Source: Corynebacterium afermentans subsp. lipophilum
Lineage (GTDB): Bacteria; Actinomycetota; Actinomycetes; Mycobacteriales; Mycobacteriaceae
Length of the DNA: 64,000 nucleotides
Reading direction: 5' to 3'
Assembly (NCBI RefSeq): GCF_030408375.1
Contig: NZ_CP046530.1
Coordinates: 1,798,001-1,862,000 of the forward strand
A program made the translations under genes and the position numbers. Shown one piece after another: positions 51,342 to 61,486 of the stretch. The notes below the pieces were generated by a model. The model ran no database searches, was not told the origin of the DNA, and saw nothing but the letters and a program-made list of their open reading frames with translations. Positions within the stretch are counted from its first letter, which is position 1, and every line of letters starts with the position of its first letter.

Positions 51342-52175
51342 CTATCGCTGCCCAGGAGGCTGCACTGAACGCGCTTTGGCCTCGCGCTTCGCCACCAGCT
51401 CCGGCGGGTCGTCGGAGGTGATCACCATGCCGGCGACAAACCCGCCGATCGCGCCGAACAGGTGCGCCTGCCAGCTCACACCCTCAGTGCCCGGCAGCAG
51501 CCCGAAGATCAGGCCGGAGTAGAAGAAGCCGAGGACAAGGCCGGTGATGATCTGGCCGATGGAGCGGTTGAAAAAGCCACGGATGATCAGATACGCCAAC
51601 CAGCCGTACACCAGACCGGACGCGCCAATGTGGTTCGTGCCCACACCACCCAGCAGCCAGGTGCCAAGGCCGCCGATGATCACCACAAACGTGGTGACCT
51701 CCCAGAACACTCGCTTGCCCGAATACCCCACCAGGAACGCGAAAATTGCGCCGGGGATCGAGTTAGAGATGATGTGCTCCAGGTTCGCGTGCAACAGCGG
51801 CGAGGTGAAGATGAACGCCAGAGAGGACACGTCCAGCGGGTGGATGCCAAACGCCTGCAACCACGGGAACACCAGCTCCAGGATGAAAACAATCCAGATC
51901 GTGGCAAGGAAGCCGCCGGCGAGCTTCAGGCCCGTTTGGCGCTGCGCCTTTCGTTTCGACACCCGTTTGGTTCCGCGGGGTTGATTGTATTGGGGCTGGC
52001 CGTACTGGCCCTGCTGCTGCGGGGTCGCGTACGGGTTGTACGGCTGGGCGGGCTCGCTAAACGCCGGCTGCTGCCGCTCCGGGTGCGAGAACGGTCGCTG
52101 GAACGGCTTTCCGTAACCCGGCTGCCCGGTCTGGCCGTAGCCCCAGCCCTCGGGGGTGTGGTTGTGTTCGTTCAT
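51342..52175 (-). CDS. Rhomboid-family intramembrane serine protease (Rv1337-like)
   Basis: 277 residues. The cytoplasmic N-terminus is Gln/Pro/Tyr-rich (1-75), followed by six membrane helices with the catalytic Ser in [13 protein letters not shown] and His in [20 protein letters not shown] box 9 nt before the ATG suggests a very short leader. Substrates unknown; in M. tuberculosis the orthologue has the same neighbours. Confidence 0.92.
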   Translation of the reverse strand: MNEHNHTPEGWGYGQTGQPGYGKPFQRPFSHPERQQPAFSEPAQPYNPYATPQQQGQYGQPQYNQPRGTKRVSKRKAQRQTGLKLAGGFLATIWIVFILELVFPWLQAFGIHPLDVSSLAFIFTSPLLHANLEHIISNSIPGAIFAFLVGYSGKRVFWEVTTFVVIIGGLGTWLLGGVGTNHIGASGLVYGWLAYLIIRGFFNRSIGQIITGLVLGFFYSGLIFGLLPGTEGVSWQAHLFGAIGGFVAGMVITSDDPPELVAKREAKARSVQPPGQR

Positions 52176-52252
52176 CGTGGTTGGAGTCTAGCGGGTTCGC
52201 CGGATCCGGGCTCGGCGGTGGTTGGGCTGCGGTGCTGCGCCTCTCTTTGCGT

Positions 52253-52323
52253 CAAACCCTGAGCATGGGACCCAGAGCATGCCCTGTTTTGGGCCATGCT
52301 CTGGGTCCCATGCTCAGGGTTTG
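52253..52323. repeat. Perfect 29-bp inverted repeat, 13-nt loop
   Basis: Left arm 52253-52281 and right arm 52295-52323 are perfect complements (core CTGAGCATGGGACCCAGAGC). The surrounding gap 52176-52456 has no gene; remaining parts are short G-rich repeats (TCCGCAGTGG-like steps). Much longer than a terminator stem and with no U-tract, it may be an RNA-processing signal, a transposon-derived MITE core or a recombination site. Confidence 0.85.
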
Positions 52324-52456
52324 TGGGAGGGGTTTGTGAAAGGAGCCTGCGGAGGGGTTTGCAGTGGCGTCCGCAGTGGAGTCCGCAGCGCGGATTCGAG
52401 GAAGGGTTTGCTGCCGTGGTCTACCGGAGGGCGTCGAAAAGCTGCGGGCGAACCAG

Positions 52457-52996
52457 TTAGCCCATGAGGGCTTCGAGGAGAGAGTCCTGGCAGTAGGCCA
52501 ACCAGTCGATCAGGCGCTGGCGGTCCTCGCGCGCGGCCTCGCTGCCGGAGTCGTCCGCGGAGGCGTACAGGCGCATGTCGTTGAGCGCGGCGATGAACTG
52601 GTGGGCCTCGTCCTCCTCGATGGTCACCTCCACGCCGCCGGTGGGGCCGAGCGCGGCGTTGATCACCTGCAGGTTGACCAGCTTGGCCTTGATGATGTCG
52701 TTTTCATGCAGGCTGCGAAGCAGGCCGTTGTCGCCGTCGAACTCCTCGTCGCCCTCGCGCTCAAAGTCCGGCAGCAGGCGCGCCAGGCGCGGGTCCTCGG
52801 GCGCCTCGGTATGCCCGGTAGCGACGCCGAGCATCTCCGCGAACTCGTCCTTCGGCGCGGACTGGGCGCGCGCGATCAGCGCCTCGGACACGGTGGCGGT
52901 GAGGTCGCCGATGACCTCGCGCTCCATCGGGTCGAAGACGGTGGTGTACTTCGGCGTCGAGCGCATCAGGCCCTTCTTCTTACGCCACGGCTGCAT
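52457..52996 (-). CDS. DUF2017 protein
   Basis: This 179-residue helical protein has YTTVFDPMEREVIGDLTATV, PEDPRLARLLPD, INAALGPTGGVEVTIEEDEA and WLAYCQDSLLEALMG. The actinobacterial DUF2017 family sits beside clpS (Rv1332 in M. tuberculosis). It may act with ClpS/ClpCP proteolysis; role unproven. Confidence 0.92.
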   Translation of the reverse strand: MQPWRKKKGLMRSTPKYTTVFDPMEREVIGDLTATVSEALIARAQSAPKDEFAEMLGVATGHTEAPEDPRLARLLPDFEREGDEEFDGDNGLLRSLHENDIIKAKLVNLQVINAALGPTGGVEVTIEEDEAHQFIAALNDMRLYASADDSGSEAAREDRQRLIDWLAYCQDSLLEALMG

Positions 52997-53005
52997 GAAT
53001 CTCCC

Positions 53006-53350
53006 CTACCCTGCCTGCTGCATCGTGGCCCATAGGCCCGCGGTGTGCAGCTTCTTCACGTCGGTTTCCACCTTGTCCTTCTCGCCCGAGGACACCACGG
53101 CTTTGCCCTCGGTGTGGACCTGCATCATCAGCTCGGTGGCGCGCTTGCGGTCATACCCCAGCACGGTCTGGAACACGTAGGTGACGTAGCTCATCAGGTT
53201 GACTGGGTCGTCCCACACGATGCACAGCCACGGCAAGTTCTCGCTCGTGGCCACGTCTACGTCAAGGGCCTCGTCCAACTCCGGGGTTGCCAGCGGCGAA
53301 CCCATGCGCTGCGCACGGCTGGCCGCAGGAAAATCGGCTGAGGAAAACAT
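53006..53350 (-). CDS. clpS: ClpS adaptor for N-degron proteolysis
   Basis: ClpS (114 residues) hands N-degron substrates to ClpCP. The core [20 protein letters not shown] with the D-D-x-x-N binding site, [20 protein letters not shown] and the acidic-to-basic end [20 protein letters not shown] are typical. ATG at 53350 with AAGGTGG before it. Divergent from pncB, followed 9 nt later by DUF2017. Confidence 0.95.
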   Translation of the reverse strand: MFSSADFPAASRAQRMGSPLATPELDEALDVDVATSENLPWLCIVWDDPVNLMSYVTYVFQTVLGYDRKRATELMMQVHTEGKAVVSSGEKDKVETDVKKLHTAGLWATMQQAG

Positions 53351-53396
53351 GTGCACCACCTTACCTTCTCGTACCAGCAGGGTACGCTGGCTCACC

Positions 53397-54743
53397 ATGA
53401 ACGACACTCCTACGCACTCCACCGGCACGCAGGGCTCCACCGCGTTTTTCACGGACATGTACGAGCTGACCATGCTCGACGCGGCGATAAAGGACGGCAC
53501 CGCCCAGCGCGACTGCATCTTCGAGGTCTTCGGCCGCCGCTTGCCCAACGAGCGCCGCTACGGCGTGGTCGCCGGCACCGAGCGGGTGCTCGACGCGATC
53601 ACCAAGTTCCGCTTCACGCAGGACCAGCTGGATTCGGCCGACTTCCTCTCCCCCGAGGCGCGCGAGTACCTGGCCAACTACAAGTTCTCCGGGCAGGTCG
53701 ACGGCTACCGCGAGGGCGAGCTGTACTTCCCGTACTCGCCGATTATGACGGTGCGCGGCACGTTCGCGGAGTGCGTGATCTTGGAGACGGTCCTGTTGTC
53801 CATCCTCAACGCCGATTCCGCGGTGGCCTCGGCGGCCTCGCGCATGGTTTCGGCGGCGGACGGGCGCCCGATTATTGAGATGGGCTCGCGCCGCACCAAC
53901 GAGCAGGCGGCCGTCTCCGCGGCGCGCGCCACCTACATCGCCGGTTTCAACGCCACCTCCAACATGGAGGCCTCCCTGCGCTACGGCATCCCCGTCTCCG
54001 GCACCTCCGCCCACTCCTGGACGCTGTTGCACGTGGACGAGGACGGCAACCCGGACGAGAAGGCCGCGTTCAAGGGCCAGATCGACACCCTCGGCGTGGA
54101 CACCACGCTGCTGGTGGACACCTACGACATCACCAAAGGCGTGGAAAACGCGCTCGAGGTCGGCGGCACCGAACTGGGTGCGGTGCGCATCGACTCCGGC
54201 GACCTGGGCATCGTCTCTAGGCGGGTGCGCAAGCAGCTGGACGAGGCCGGGGCGTTCAACACCCGCATCATCGTCTCGTCCGACCTGGACGAGTTCGCCA
54301 TTGCCGGCCTGCGCGGCGACCCAGTGGACGGCTTCGGCGTGGGCACCTCCGTGGTCACCGGCTCCGGCGCGCCCACCGCAGGCCTGGTGTACAAGCTGGT
54401 GGAGGTGGACGGCCACCCCGTGGCCAAGCGCTCCTCCGGCAAAGTCACCTACGGCGGCGGCAAGACCGCCCTGCGCGCGTACCGCTCCTCCGGCGTGGCC
54501 GTCGGCGAGGTTATCCACCCGCTCGGTGTGGACGTGCCGCGCAAGCCGAACCTGGAGTACCGCGAGATGACGGTGCCGCTGATCCGCGACGGCGAAATCG
54601 TGGACGGCCAGCCCGGTATCGAGGAGATCCGCGAGCTGCACGCGGCGGCCCGCGAGACGCTGCCGTGGGAGGGCCTGGCCCTGTCGCGCGGCGAGGTGGC
54701 CATCCCGACGAAGTTCGTCGGTTTCCCGGAACCCACCGAGTAG
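53397..54743 (+). CDS. pncB: Nicotinate phosphoribosyltransferase
   Basis: PncB (448 residues) makes NaMN from nicotinate and PRPP in NAD salvage. [38 protein letters not shown] motif ([13 protein letters not shown]), [10 protein letters not shown] with the phospho-His, and [11 protein letters not shown] are the landmarks. Start at ATG 53397: TACGCT (53383-53388) ends 8 nt earlier, so little or no leader. The 46 nt shared with clpS contain a dyad CGTACC-AGCAG-GGTACG (53370-53386) overlapping this -10. Confidence 0.95.
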   Translation: MNDTPTHSTGTQGSTAFFTDMYELTMLDAAIKDGTAQRDCIFEVFGRRLPNERRYGVVAGTERVLDAITKFRFTQDQLDSADFLSPEAREYLANYKFSGQVDGYREGELYFPYSPIMTVRGTFAECVILETVLLSILNADSAVASAASRMVSAADGRPIIEMGSRRTNEQAAVSAARATYIAGFNATSNMEASLRYGIPVSGTSAHSWTLLHVDEDGNPDEKAAFKGQIDTLGVDTTLLVDTYDITKGVENALEVGGTELGAVRIDSGDLGIVSRRVRKQLDEAGAFNTRIIVSSDLDEFAIAGLRGDPVDGFGVGTSVVTGSGAPTAGLVYKLVEVDGHPVAKRSSGKVTYGGGKTALRAYRSSGVAVGEVIHPLGVDVPRKPNLEYREMTVPLIRDGEIVDGQPGIEEIRELHAAARETLPWEGLALSRGEVAIPTKFVGFPEPTE

Positions 54744-54746
54744 GCC

Positions 54747-56711
54747 GTGGCTGCAGACGAACCACTCACCCATTCCACCACCGACCTGCTCGCCGCCGCG
54801 GTGGAGGCTCTCGGCGGCTCGCGCCGCCCCGGCCAGGTGAAGATGGCTGAGGCGGTGACCAACGCACTCGACTCCGAGCGCCACCTGGCTGTGCAGGCGG
54901 GCACGGGCACCGGCAAGTCCCTGGCCTACCTCGTCCCCGCCATCCGGCACGCCCAGGCGCACGGCACCACCGTGGTCGTCTCCACGGCGACGATCGCGCT
55001 GCAGCGGCAGCTCGTCGATAGGGATTTGCCCCGGCTCGCAGACGCGCTTGAGCCGCTGCTGCCCGAGCGCCCCACCTTCGCCATTCAGAAGGGCCGCAAC
55101 AACTACCTGTGCAAGCACAAATTGATGCTGGATAGCGCGCCTTCGGATTCCCTCATCGACGAAGAGGACCTGTCCTGGCTGGGCAAGCACGTCAAGCGCG
55201 TGGCCGAATGGGCGCAGGACACCGAGACGGGCGACCGCGACGATCTGGTCCCCGGCGTGCCGGACATGGCGTGGCGGCAGGTGTCCGTGACCTCCAACGA
55301 GTGCCTGGGCGCGACCCGCTGCCCGCACGGCGAGGAGTGCTTCGCGGAGCTCGCCCGCGAGCGCACCAAGGACGTGGACATCGTGGTGACCAACCACGCG
55401 CTGTTGGCTATCGACGCGCTCGCGGACGTAGCCGTGCTGCCCGAGCACGACGCCGTGATCATCGACGAGGCCCACGAGCTCGACGGCCGCATCACCTCCG
55501 TGGCCACTAACGAGATCTCCGCGCGCGCCCTGGCGATGGCCGCCCGCCGCGCCGGCAAGCTGGGAGCGGAGCGGGACACGTTGGAGAACGTCATCGACGA
55601 CTTCACCGCAGCCATCGACTTGGAAGCCCCGGGACGCTGGGAGGTCATCTCGGAGCCGGCCCGGGGCGCCTTCGCCGCGCTTCGCGACGCACTGTGGAAG
55701 ACCCGCACCGCCATCTCGGATGCCCCACCCGGCGAGTACGAGAACGACCCCGAGAAGTTCGCGGAACGCGCCAACCTGCGCAACCACCTCGAGGACCTGC
55801 ACGACGCGGTGGTGCGCATCCTGGAGGTCTTCGACGAGCCGGACCCCGCGAAGCACTCGGACGTGGTGTGGCTGACCCGCTCGGAGCGCTACGGCGATTC
55901 CGTCTCCGTCGCGCCCCTGTCCGTGGCAGGCCTGCTGCACGAGAGGCTCTTCGGCGAGAAGACGGTGGTGCTCACATCAGCCACCTTGACCGTGGGCGGC
56001 AACTTCAACGCCATGGCCGCTTCCTGGGGCCTGCCGCAGGGCTCCTGGGACTCGCTTGACGCCGGCACGCCGTTCGATCCGCGCAAGTCCGGCATCCTCT
56101 ACACCGCGCGCCACCTGCCCACGCCGGGCCGCGACGGGCTGTCTGCCGAGACGTTGGACGAGATCGCGGAGCTGATCACCGCCGCCGGCGGGCGCACCCT
56201 CGGGCTGTTTTCTTCCCGCCGCGCGGCCGAGCAGGCCGCCGAAGCCATGCGCTCGCGCCTGCCCTTCGACATCCTGCTGCAGGGCGAGGACTCCACCGGC
56301 ACGCTGGTGGACACGTTCGCCAAAAACGAGAACTCCTGCTTGTTTGGCACCCTCACCCTCTGGCAGGGCGTGGACGTGCCGGGCAGCGCGTGTTCGCTGG
56401 TGATCATCGACCGCATCCCGTTCCCCCGCCCCGACGATCCCCTGCTGCAGGCGCGCTCCAACGCGGCGGATGCCGCGGGCCGCTCCGGCTTCATGGAGGT
56501 CTCTGCCACGCACGCTTCCCTGCTCATGGCGCAGGGCGCGGGCAGGCTCTTGCGGTCTGTCGACGACCGCGGGGTCGTCGCCGTGCTAGACAACCGGTTG
56601 GTGACAAAGCGCTACGGCTCGTTCATCCGGCGCAGCCTCCCGGCGTTCTGGGACACCACGGACGCGGAAACTGTGCGCGGGGCGCTGCGCAGGCTCGTGG
56701 CTAAGCGATAG
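54747..56711 (+). CDS. dinG: DinG-type XPD-like FeS DNA helicase
   Basis: This 654-residue SF2 helicase has QAGTGTGKSLAYLVPA (Walker A), an FeS-cluster Cys set (NNYLCKHK, NECLGATRCPHGEECF), IIDEAHELDG (DEAH) and the C-terminal motifs TLTLWQGVDVPG and QGAGRLLRS. It unwinds forked DNA and R-loops. GTG start 3 nt after pncB, as with Rv1329c and pncB1 (Rv1330c) adjacency. Confidence 0.95.
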   Translation: MAADEPLTHSTTDLLAAAVEALGGSRRPGQVKMAEAVTNALDSERHLAVQAGTGTGKSLAYLVPAIRHAQAHGTTVVVSTATIALQRQLVDRDLPRLADALEPLLPERPTFAIQKGRNNYLCKHKLMLDSAPSDSLIDEEDLSWLGKHVKRVAEWAQDTETGDRDDLVPGVPDMAWRQVSVTSNECLGATRCPHGEECFAELARERTKDVDIVVTNHALLAIDALADVAVLPEHDAVIIDEAHELDGRITSVATNEISARALAMAARRAGKLGAERDTLENVIDDFTAAIDLEAPGRWEVISEPARGAFAALRDALWKTRTAISDAPPGEYENDPEKFAERANLRNHLEDLHDAVVRILEVFDEPDPAKHSDVVWLTRSERYGDSVSVAPLSVAGLLHERLFGEKTVVLTSATLTVGGNFNAMAASWGLPQGSWDSLDAGTPFDPRKSGILYTARHLPTPGRDGLSAETLDEIAELITAAGGRTLGLFSSRRAAEQAAEAMRSRLPFDILLQGEDSTGTLVDTFAKNENSCLFGTLTLWQGVDVPGSACSLVIIDRIPFPRPDDPLLQARSNAADAAGRSGFMEVSATHASLLMAQGAGRLLRSVDDRGVVAVLDNRLVTKRYGSFIRRSLPAFWDTTDAETVRGALRRLVAKR

Positions 56712-57420
56712 CGATCGCTGTGGTGGAGCCGGCCGCGACCTCGGTGAACCCGGCGTCGCGCACCGCCACCGCCTCGGGGCGCGCGGCGAGCTCCGCGAAC
56801 TCCTCGCGGGGAAGCTCGCGCACGTTCAGCGGGAAGCCAGCCTCGGCCCACTGCTGCACCCAGGCCGTCTCACGTGCGGCCGCGAGCAGCATCGACGCGT
56901 GGCCGGCCTGCGCCGCGGCCTTGCCCGCAGACATCTGCAACGACGCGTCGAGCGCGATAAGCGGCGCCTTCGAATCGAACGGCAGCTCCTCCCCCGGCTC
57001 GATCTCCGTGCCCTTGATCTGCAGCTTCGCAATCGCGTGCGGCACCTCAGAGACCGCCGAAGGGGCAAACGCGCGCACGTTGCCGACGGTGACCCCGGGC
57101 AGCGCCTGCACATCGTCCCAGGCCTTGTTGCGGGCGCGGCGGGCCACCTTGCGGATGCGGTGGGAGTACCACGCGTCCAGGGCCTCGCGCCAAAACCCGT
57201 CCTCTCCCGCGCGCGGGTCCAGGCACACCGCCACGGCGGCGCGGGCGGCGTCTGCAAGCACCTGGTTGCGGCTCGGCGGGTCCTGCTTGGGCAGGTTGAT
57301 GGCCAGCTGCATCGCTTGGACGGTTTGCGGGTCTCGCGCGTCCTCGCTGCTTGCTTTGTAGTCGCTGGAGACTCGGTCCTGCAGGAGCTGGTGGGCGGCG
57401 GCGGTCATCTGCTCAGTCAT
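56701..57420 (-). CDS. Two-domain protein with C-terminal PTH2-like domain
   Basis: This 239-residue protein has an actinobacterial helical N-terminal domain (1-130, with DAWYSHRIRKVARRARNKAW) and a C-terminal segment LIALDASLQMSAGKAAAQAG, HASMLL..., matching the K-x-x-A-Q-x-x-H-A core of type 2 peptidyl-tRNA hydrolases, otherwise mostly archaeal and eukaryotic. Whether it hydrolyses peptidyl-tRNA is not shown. Convergent with dinG (11-nt overlap). Confidence 0.8.
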   Translation of the reverse strand: MTEQMTAAAHQLLQDRVSSDYKASSEDARDPQTVQAMQLAINLPKQDPPSRNQVLADAARAAVAVCLDPRAGEDGFWREALDAWYSHRIRKVARRARNKAWDDVQALPGVTVGNVRAFAPSAVSEVPHAIAKLQIKGTEIEPGEELPFDSKAPLIALDASLQMSAGKAAAQAGHASMLLAAARETAWVQQWAEAGFPLNVRELPREEFAELAARPEAVAVRDAGFTEVAAGSTTAIAIA

Positions 57421-57462
57421 CGGGGTCAGGGTACTCCGCAATTCCGGCTGGCTGAAACGACG

Positions 57463-57486
57463 AAAACCCCCGCCGAAGCGGGGGTT
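57463..57486 (-). terminator. Terminator of ctaD
   Basis: On the minus strand AACCCCCGC-TTCG-GCGGGGGTT followed by TT, 26 nt past the ctaD stop. Confidence 0.88.
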
Positions 57487-57511
57487 CGTTCAGGAGGCCG
57501 AGACGAGAATA

Positions 57512-59269
57512 CTAGCTAGTAGCGCGAGCGTTACCCTCGGCGGCGGCCAATTCGTGGTTGCCGCCCTTGCCCGAGTCGCGGTGACCGGTGTGAGCCTCGC
57601 GGCGCAGGGTCTCCACCATGTGCGGGTAGTGCAGCTCGAACGCCGGGCGCTCGGAGCGGATACGCGGCAGGGCGGTGAAGTTGTGGCGCGGCGGCGGGCA
57701 GGTGGTTGCCCACTCGAGCGAGTTGCCGTAGCCCCACGGATCGTCGACGGTGACGATCTCGCCGTAGCGCCAGGACTTGAACACGTTCCAGATGAACGGC
57801 AGCATGCCGATGCCCAGGATGAACGCGCCAACCGTGGAGACCTGGTTCAGCAGCGTGAAACCGTCGGTGTCCAGGTAGTCGGCGTAGCGGCGCGGCATAC
57901 CCATGTTGCCCAGCCAGTGCTGGACCAGGAAGGTCATGTTGAAGCCGACGACGGTGAACCAGAAGTGGATCTTGCCCAGCTTCTCGTCCAGCATGCGGCC
58001 GGTCATCTTCGGGAACCAGAAGTACACGCCAGCAGTGGAAGCGAACACCACGGTGCCGAACAGGGTGTAGTGGAAGTGCGCAACCACGAAGTAGGAGTCG
58101 TGCAGGTGGAAGTCCAGCGGCGGGGAAGCCAGCATGATGCCGGTCAAACCACCGAACAGGAAGGTGAACAGGAAGCCGACGGCCCACAGCATCGGGGTCT
58201 CGAACGTGAGGTGGCCGTTCCACATCGTGCCCAACCAGTTGAAGAACTTCACGCCGGTCGGCACGGAAATGAGGAAGGTCATGAACGAGAAGAACGGCAG
58301 CAGAATCGCGCCGGTGGCGAACATGTGGTGCGCCCACACAGCCATGGACAGACCAGCAATCGCCAGCGTTGCGAAGATCAGGCCGATGTAGCCGAAGACC
58401 GGCTTGCGGGAGAACACCGGGACGATCTCGGAGATCACGCCGAAGAACGGCAGCGCCAGGACGTACACCTCGGGGTGGCCGAAGAACCAGAACAGGTGCT
58501 GCCACAGGATCGTGCCGCCGTTGGCGGTGTCGTAGATGTGGCCGCCAAGCAGACGGTCATAGAGCACGCCCATCGCCGCAGCAGTCAGCAGCGGGAAAAT
58601 CATCAGGGCGATGATGGAGGTGACGAAGACGGTCCAGGTGAACGCCGGCAGACGGAACATGGTCATGCCCGGCGCACGCATCGTCAGCACGGTGGTGAGC
58701 ATGTTCACCGCGGAGGCGATGGTGCCCACACCGGTGGCGCCCACGCCGACAACCCAGAGGTTGGCGGAGACGGACGGGGTGTGCACAGCGTCAGCCAGCG
58801 GCATGTACATGGTCCAACCGAAGTCGGCAGCGCCACCCGGGGTGACAAAGCCGAGAAGCATGGCGATAACGCCGACGCTGGTGACCCAGAAGCCGAACGC
58901 GTTCAGACGCGGGAAGGCCACGTCCGGCGCGCCGATCTGCAGCGGCAGCACGTAGTTAGCAAAGCCCCAGACGATCGGGGTACCGAACGCCAGCAGCATG
59001 ACAGTGCCGTGCATGGTGAACAGCTGGTTGAACTGCTCGTTGGACAGGAACTGCAGGCCCGGGCTGAACAGCTCGGCGCGGATAAGCAGTGCCATCAGGC
59101 CGGCCACGAAGAACCAGACGAAGGACATGATGATGTACATGATGCCCAGTTCTTTGTGGTCAGTCGTGGTGAGTTGCTTGTAAATCTTCGAGCCCTTGCG
59201 AGCGTTGCCCGTCGGCTCGGGGCGTGTCGGCGGGACGTAATTATCCAGCCGCGGTGCCACAGCGGTCAT
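57512..59269 (-). CDS. ctaD: Cytochrome aa3 oxidase subunit I
   Basis: 585 residues, 12 helices, the catalytic subunit of the terminal oxidase. [12 protein letters not shown] (haem a His), [19 protein letters not shown] (CuB His-Glu-Tyr), [10 protein letters not shown] (CuB His pair), and [14 protein letters not shown] (haem His) are all present. The hydrophilic C-terminal extension after PPPRHNF is typical of the actinobacterial bc1-aa3 supercomplex. AGGAGG before the ATG. Position beside nrdF as in C. glutamicum. Confidence 0.98.
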   Translation of the reverse strand: MTAVAPRLDNYVPPTRPEPTGNARKGSKIYKQLTTTDHKELGIMYIIMSFVWFFVAGLMALLIRAELFSPGLQFLSNEQFNQLFTMHGTVMLLAFGTPIVWGFANYVLPLQIGAPDVAFPRLNAFGFWVTSVGVIAMLLGFVTPGGAADFGWTMYMPLADAVHTPSVSANLWVVGVGATGVGTIASAVNMLTTVLTMRAPGMTMFRLPAFTWTVFVTSIIALMIFPLLTAAAMGVLYDRLLGGHIYDTANGGTILWQHLFWFFGHPEVYVLALPFFGVISEIVPVFSRKPVFGYIGLIFATLAIAGLSMAVWAHHMFATGAILLPFFSFMTFLISVPTGVKFFNWLGTMWNGHLTFETPMLWAVGFLFTFLFGGLTGIMLASPPLDFHLHDSYFVVAHFHYTLFGTVVFASTAGVYFWFPKMTGRMLDEKLGKIHFWFTVVGFNMTFLVQHWLGNMGMPRRYADYLDTDGFTLLNQVSTVGAFILGIGMLPFIWNVFKSWRYGEIVTVDDPWGYGNSLEWATTCPPPRHNFTALPRIRSERPAFELHYPHMVETLRREAHTGHRDSGKGGNHELAAAEGNARATS

Positions 59270-59474
59270 CTGATCCTCCTGACTACGGCGCCTGCACCTA
59301 CCCCGACCGACGCCGGATTAGGCCCAGATGCCACGAGTGATACCGGATCAGCATAACGTTCTGCACACTGTTTTTCCAGCCTCCGGCAATGCTGCCCCCG
59401 AGCGGGGTCAGCACCCGGCCAAGCCAGCCCAGGCTGTTACTGGTGAGGCGCATGGGAACTGCAGGGCAGGCATG

Positions 59475-59508
59475 AAAAGCCCCCGGCTCGCGGGCGCGAA
59501 CCGGGGGC
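59475..59508 (-). terminator. Terminator of nrdF
   Basis: On the minus strand GCCCCCGG/CCGGGGGC followed by TTTT (59475-59478), 28 nt past nrdF. The remaining 59270-59474 carry the ctaD 5' region and no gene. Confidence 0.85.
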
Positions 59509-59536
59509 CACCGAAGGCGCGTCGTAAAGCTTGTGC

Positions 59537-60547
<1,011 letters not shown>

Positions 60548-60677
60548 TCAAGCGCCCAGAGTTACGTCCCGCGCTCCGCAGGGAAATCGCCTTCACGCGA
60601 TGCCGTTACAGGATGGATGCATGACATAAACTACTCGCATATTGTCGCAAACATCATCTCTTAAAGGAGGTCGCGCC

Positions 60678-61391
60678 GTGGCTACAAGCGGTCATCGGTC
60701 CTCTCAGCCACTGCTTTCGTCGATCCTGGACACGCTCGGCGAGGAAATCGTGTCCGGCAGCCAGCCCGAGGGGCACACGTTCACTCTCCACGACCTGTCG
60801 GAGCGCTTCGGCATCTCCCGCACCGTCGCCCGCGAGGCGATGCGCGCGCTCGAGCAGCTGGGGCTGGTGTCTTCGTCCCGGCGCGTGGGGCTGAAGGTTC
60901 TGCCGCAAAGCGAGTGGAACGTGTTCGACCACGCGATTATCTCCTGGCGCCTGCGCACTGAGGAGCAGCGCCCGGCACAGTTGGCGTCGTTGCGCGAGCT
61001 GCGCGACGCCATCGAGCCCACCGCCGCCCGCCTCGCCGCCGTCAACGCCACGAAGGAGCAGGCGCGCCGCCTGTGCGAGCTAGCAGACCAGATTGTGGAG
61101 CTGGCTGGTCAGGATGCCGGCAACTCGGACGCATTCCAGGAGGCGGACCTGGAGTTCCACGCGCTCATGCTTGAGGCGTCGGGCAACGAGATGTTTGTGG
61201 CGCTTACCCCACCGATCATGGACATCATGTCCGGCCGCTCGCTATACGGCATCATGCCGGACGACCCGCACGTGGACACCATGCAGATCCACGTGGATCT
61301 GGCACAAGCCATTGCTTCCGGCAATGCGGATGCTGCAGAGGATGCTTCTCGGCGTCTCCTCCGCGGCGTCAACGATTTCATGGAGATGTAG
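60678..61391 (+). CDS. gntR1: GntR-family regulator of the FadR/FCD type (GntR1-like)
   Basis: 237 residues. Winged helix at 10-75 (FTLHDLSERFGISRTVAREA, MRALEQLGLVSSSRRVG) and an all-helical FCD effector domain (DLEFHALMLEASGN, metal/effector His near PDDPHVDTMQIHVDLAQAI). C. glutamicum GntR1, located between nrdF and nrdE in that genome too, represses gluconate catabolism and controls sugar uptake. AAAGGAGG stands 7 nt before the GTG at 60678. Confidence 0.9.
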   Translation: MATSGHRSSQPLLSSILDTLGEEIVSGSQPEGHTFTLHDLSERFGISRTVAREAMRALEQLGLVSSSRRVGLKVLPQSEWNVFDHAIISWRLRTEEQRPAQLASLRELRDAIEPTAARLAAVNATKEQARRLCELADQIVELAGQDAGNSDAFQEADLEFHALMLEASGNEMFVALTPPIMDIMSGRSLYGIMPDDPHVDTMQIHVDLAQAIASGNADAAEDASRRLLRGVNDFMEM

Positions 61392-61417
61392 CTCGCCCCG
61401 GTGAGCCCCGCCATGTT

Positions 61418-61465
61418 GCTGATCTGCTAGTTGGCCAAAAACGGAACTAGCACATCAGCGGTTTT
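61418..61465 (+). terminator. Terminator of gntR1
   Basis: Arms 61418-61432 and 61445-61459 pair at 14 of 15 positions (GCTGATCTGCTAGTT), followed by GGTTTT. A copy of the dispersed CGTCGAGAAGC motif begins 3 nt later. Confidence 0.8.
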
Positions 61466-61486
61466 CTCGTCGAGAAGCACGCGCCC

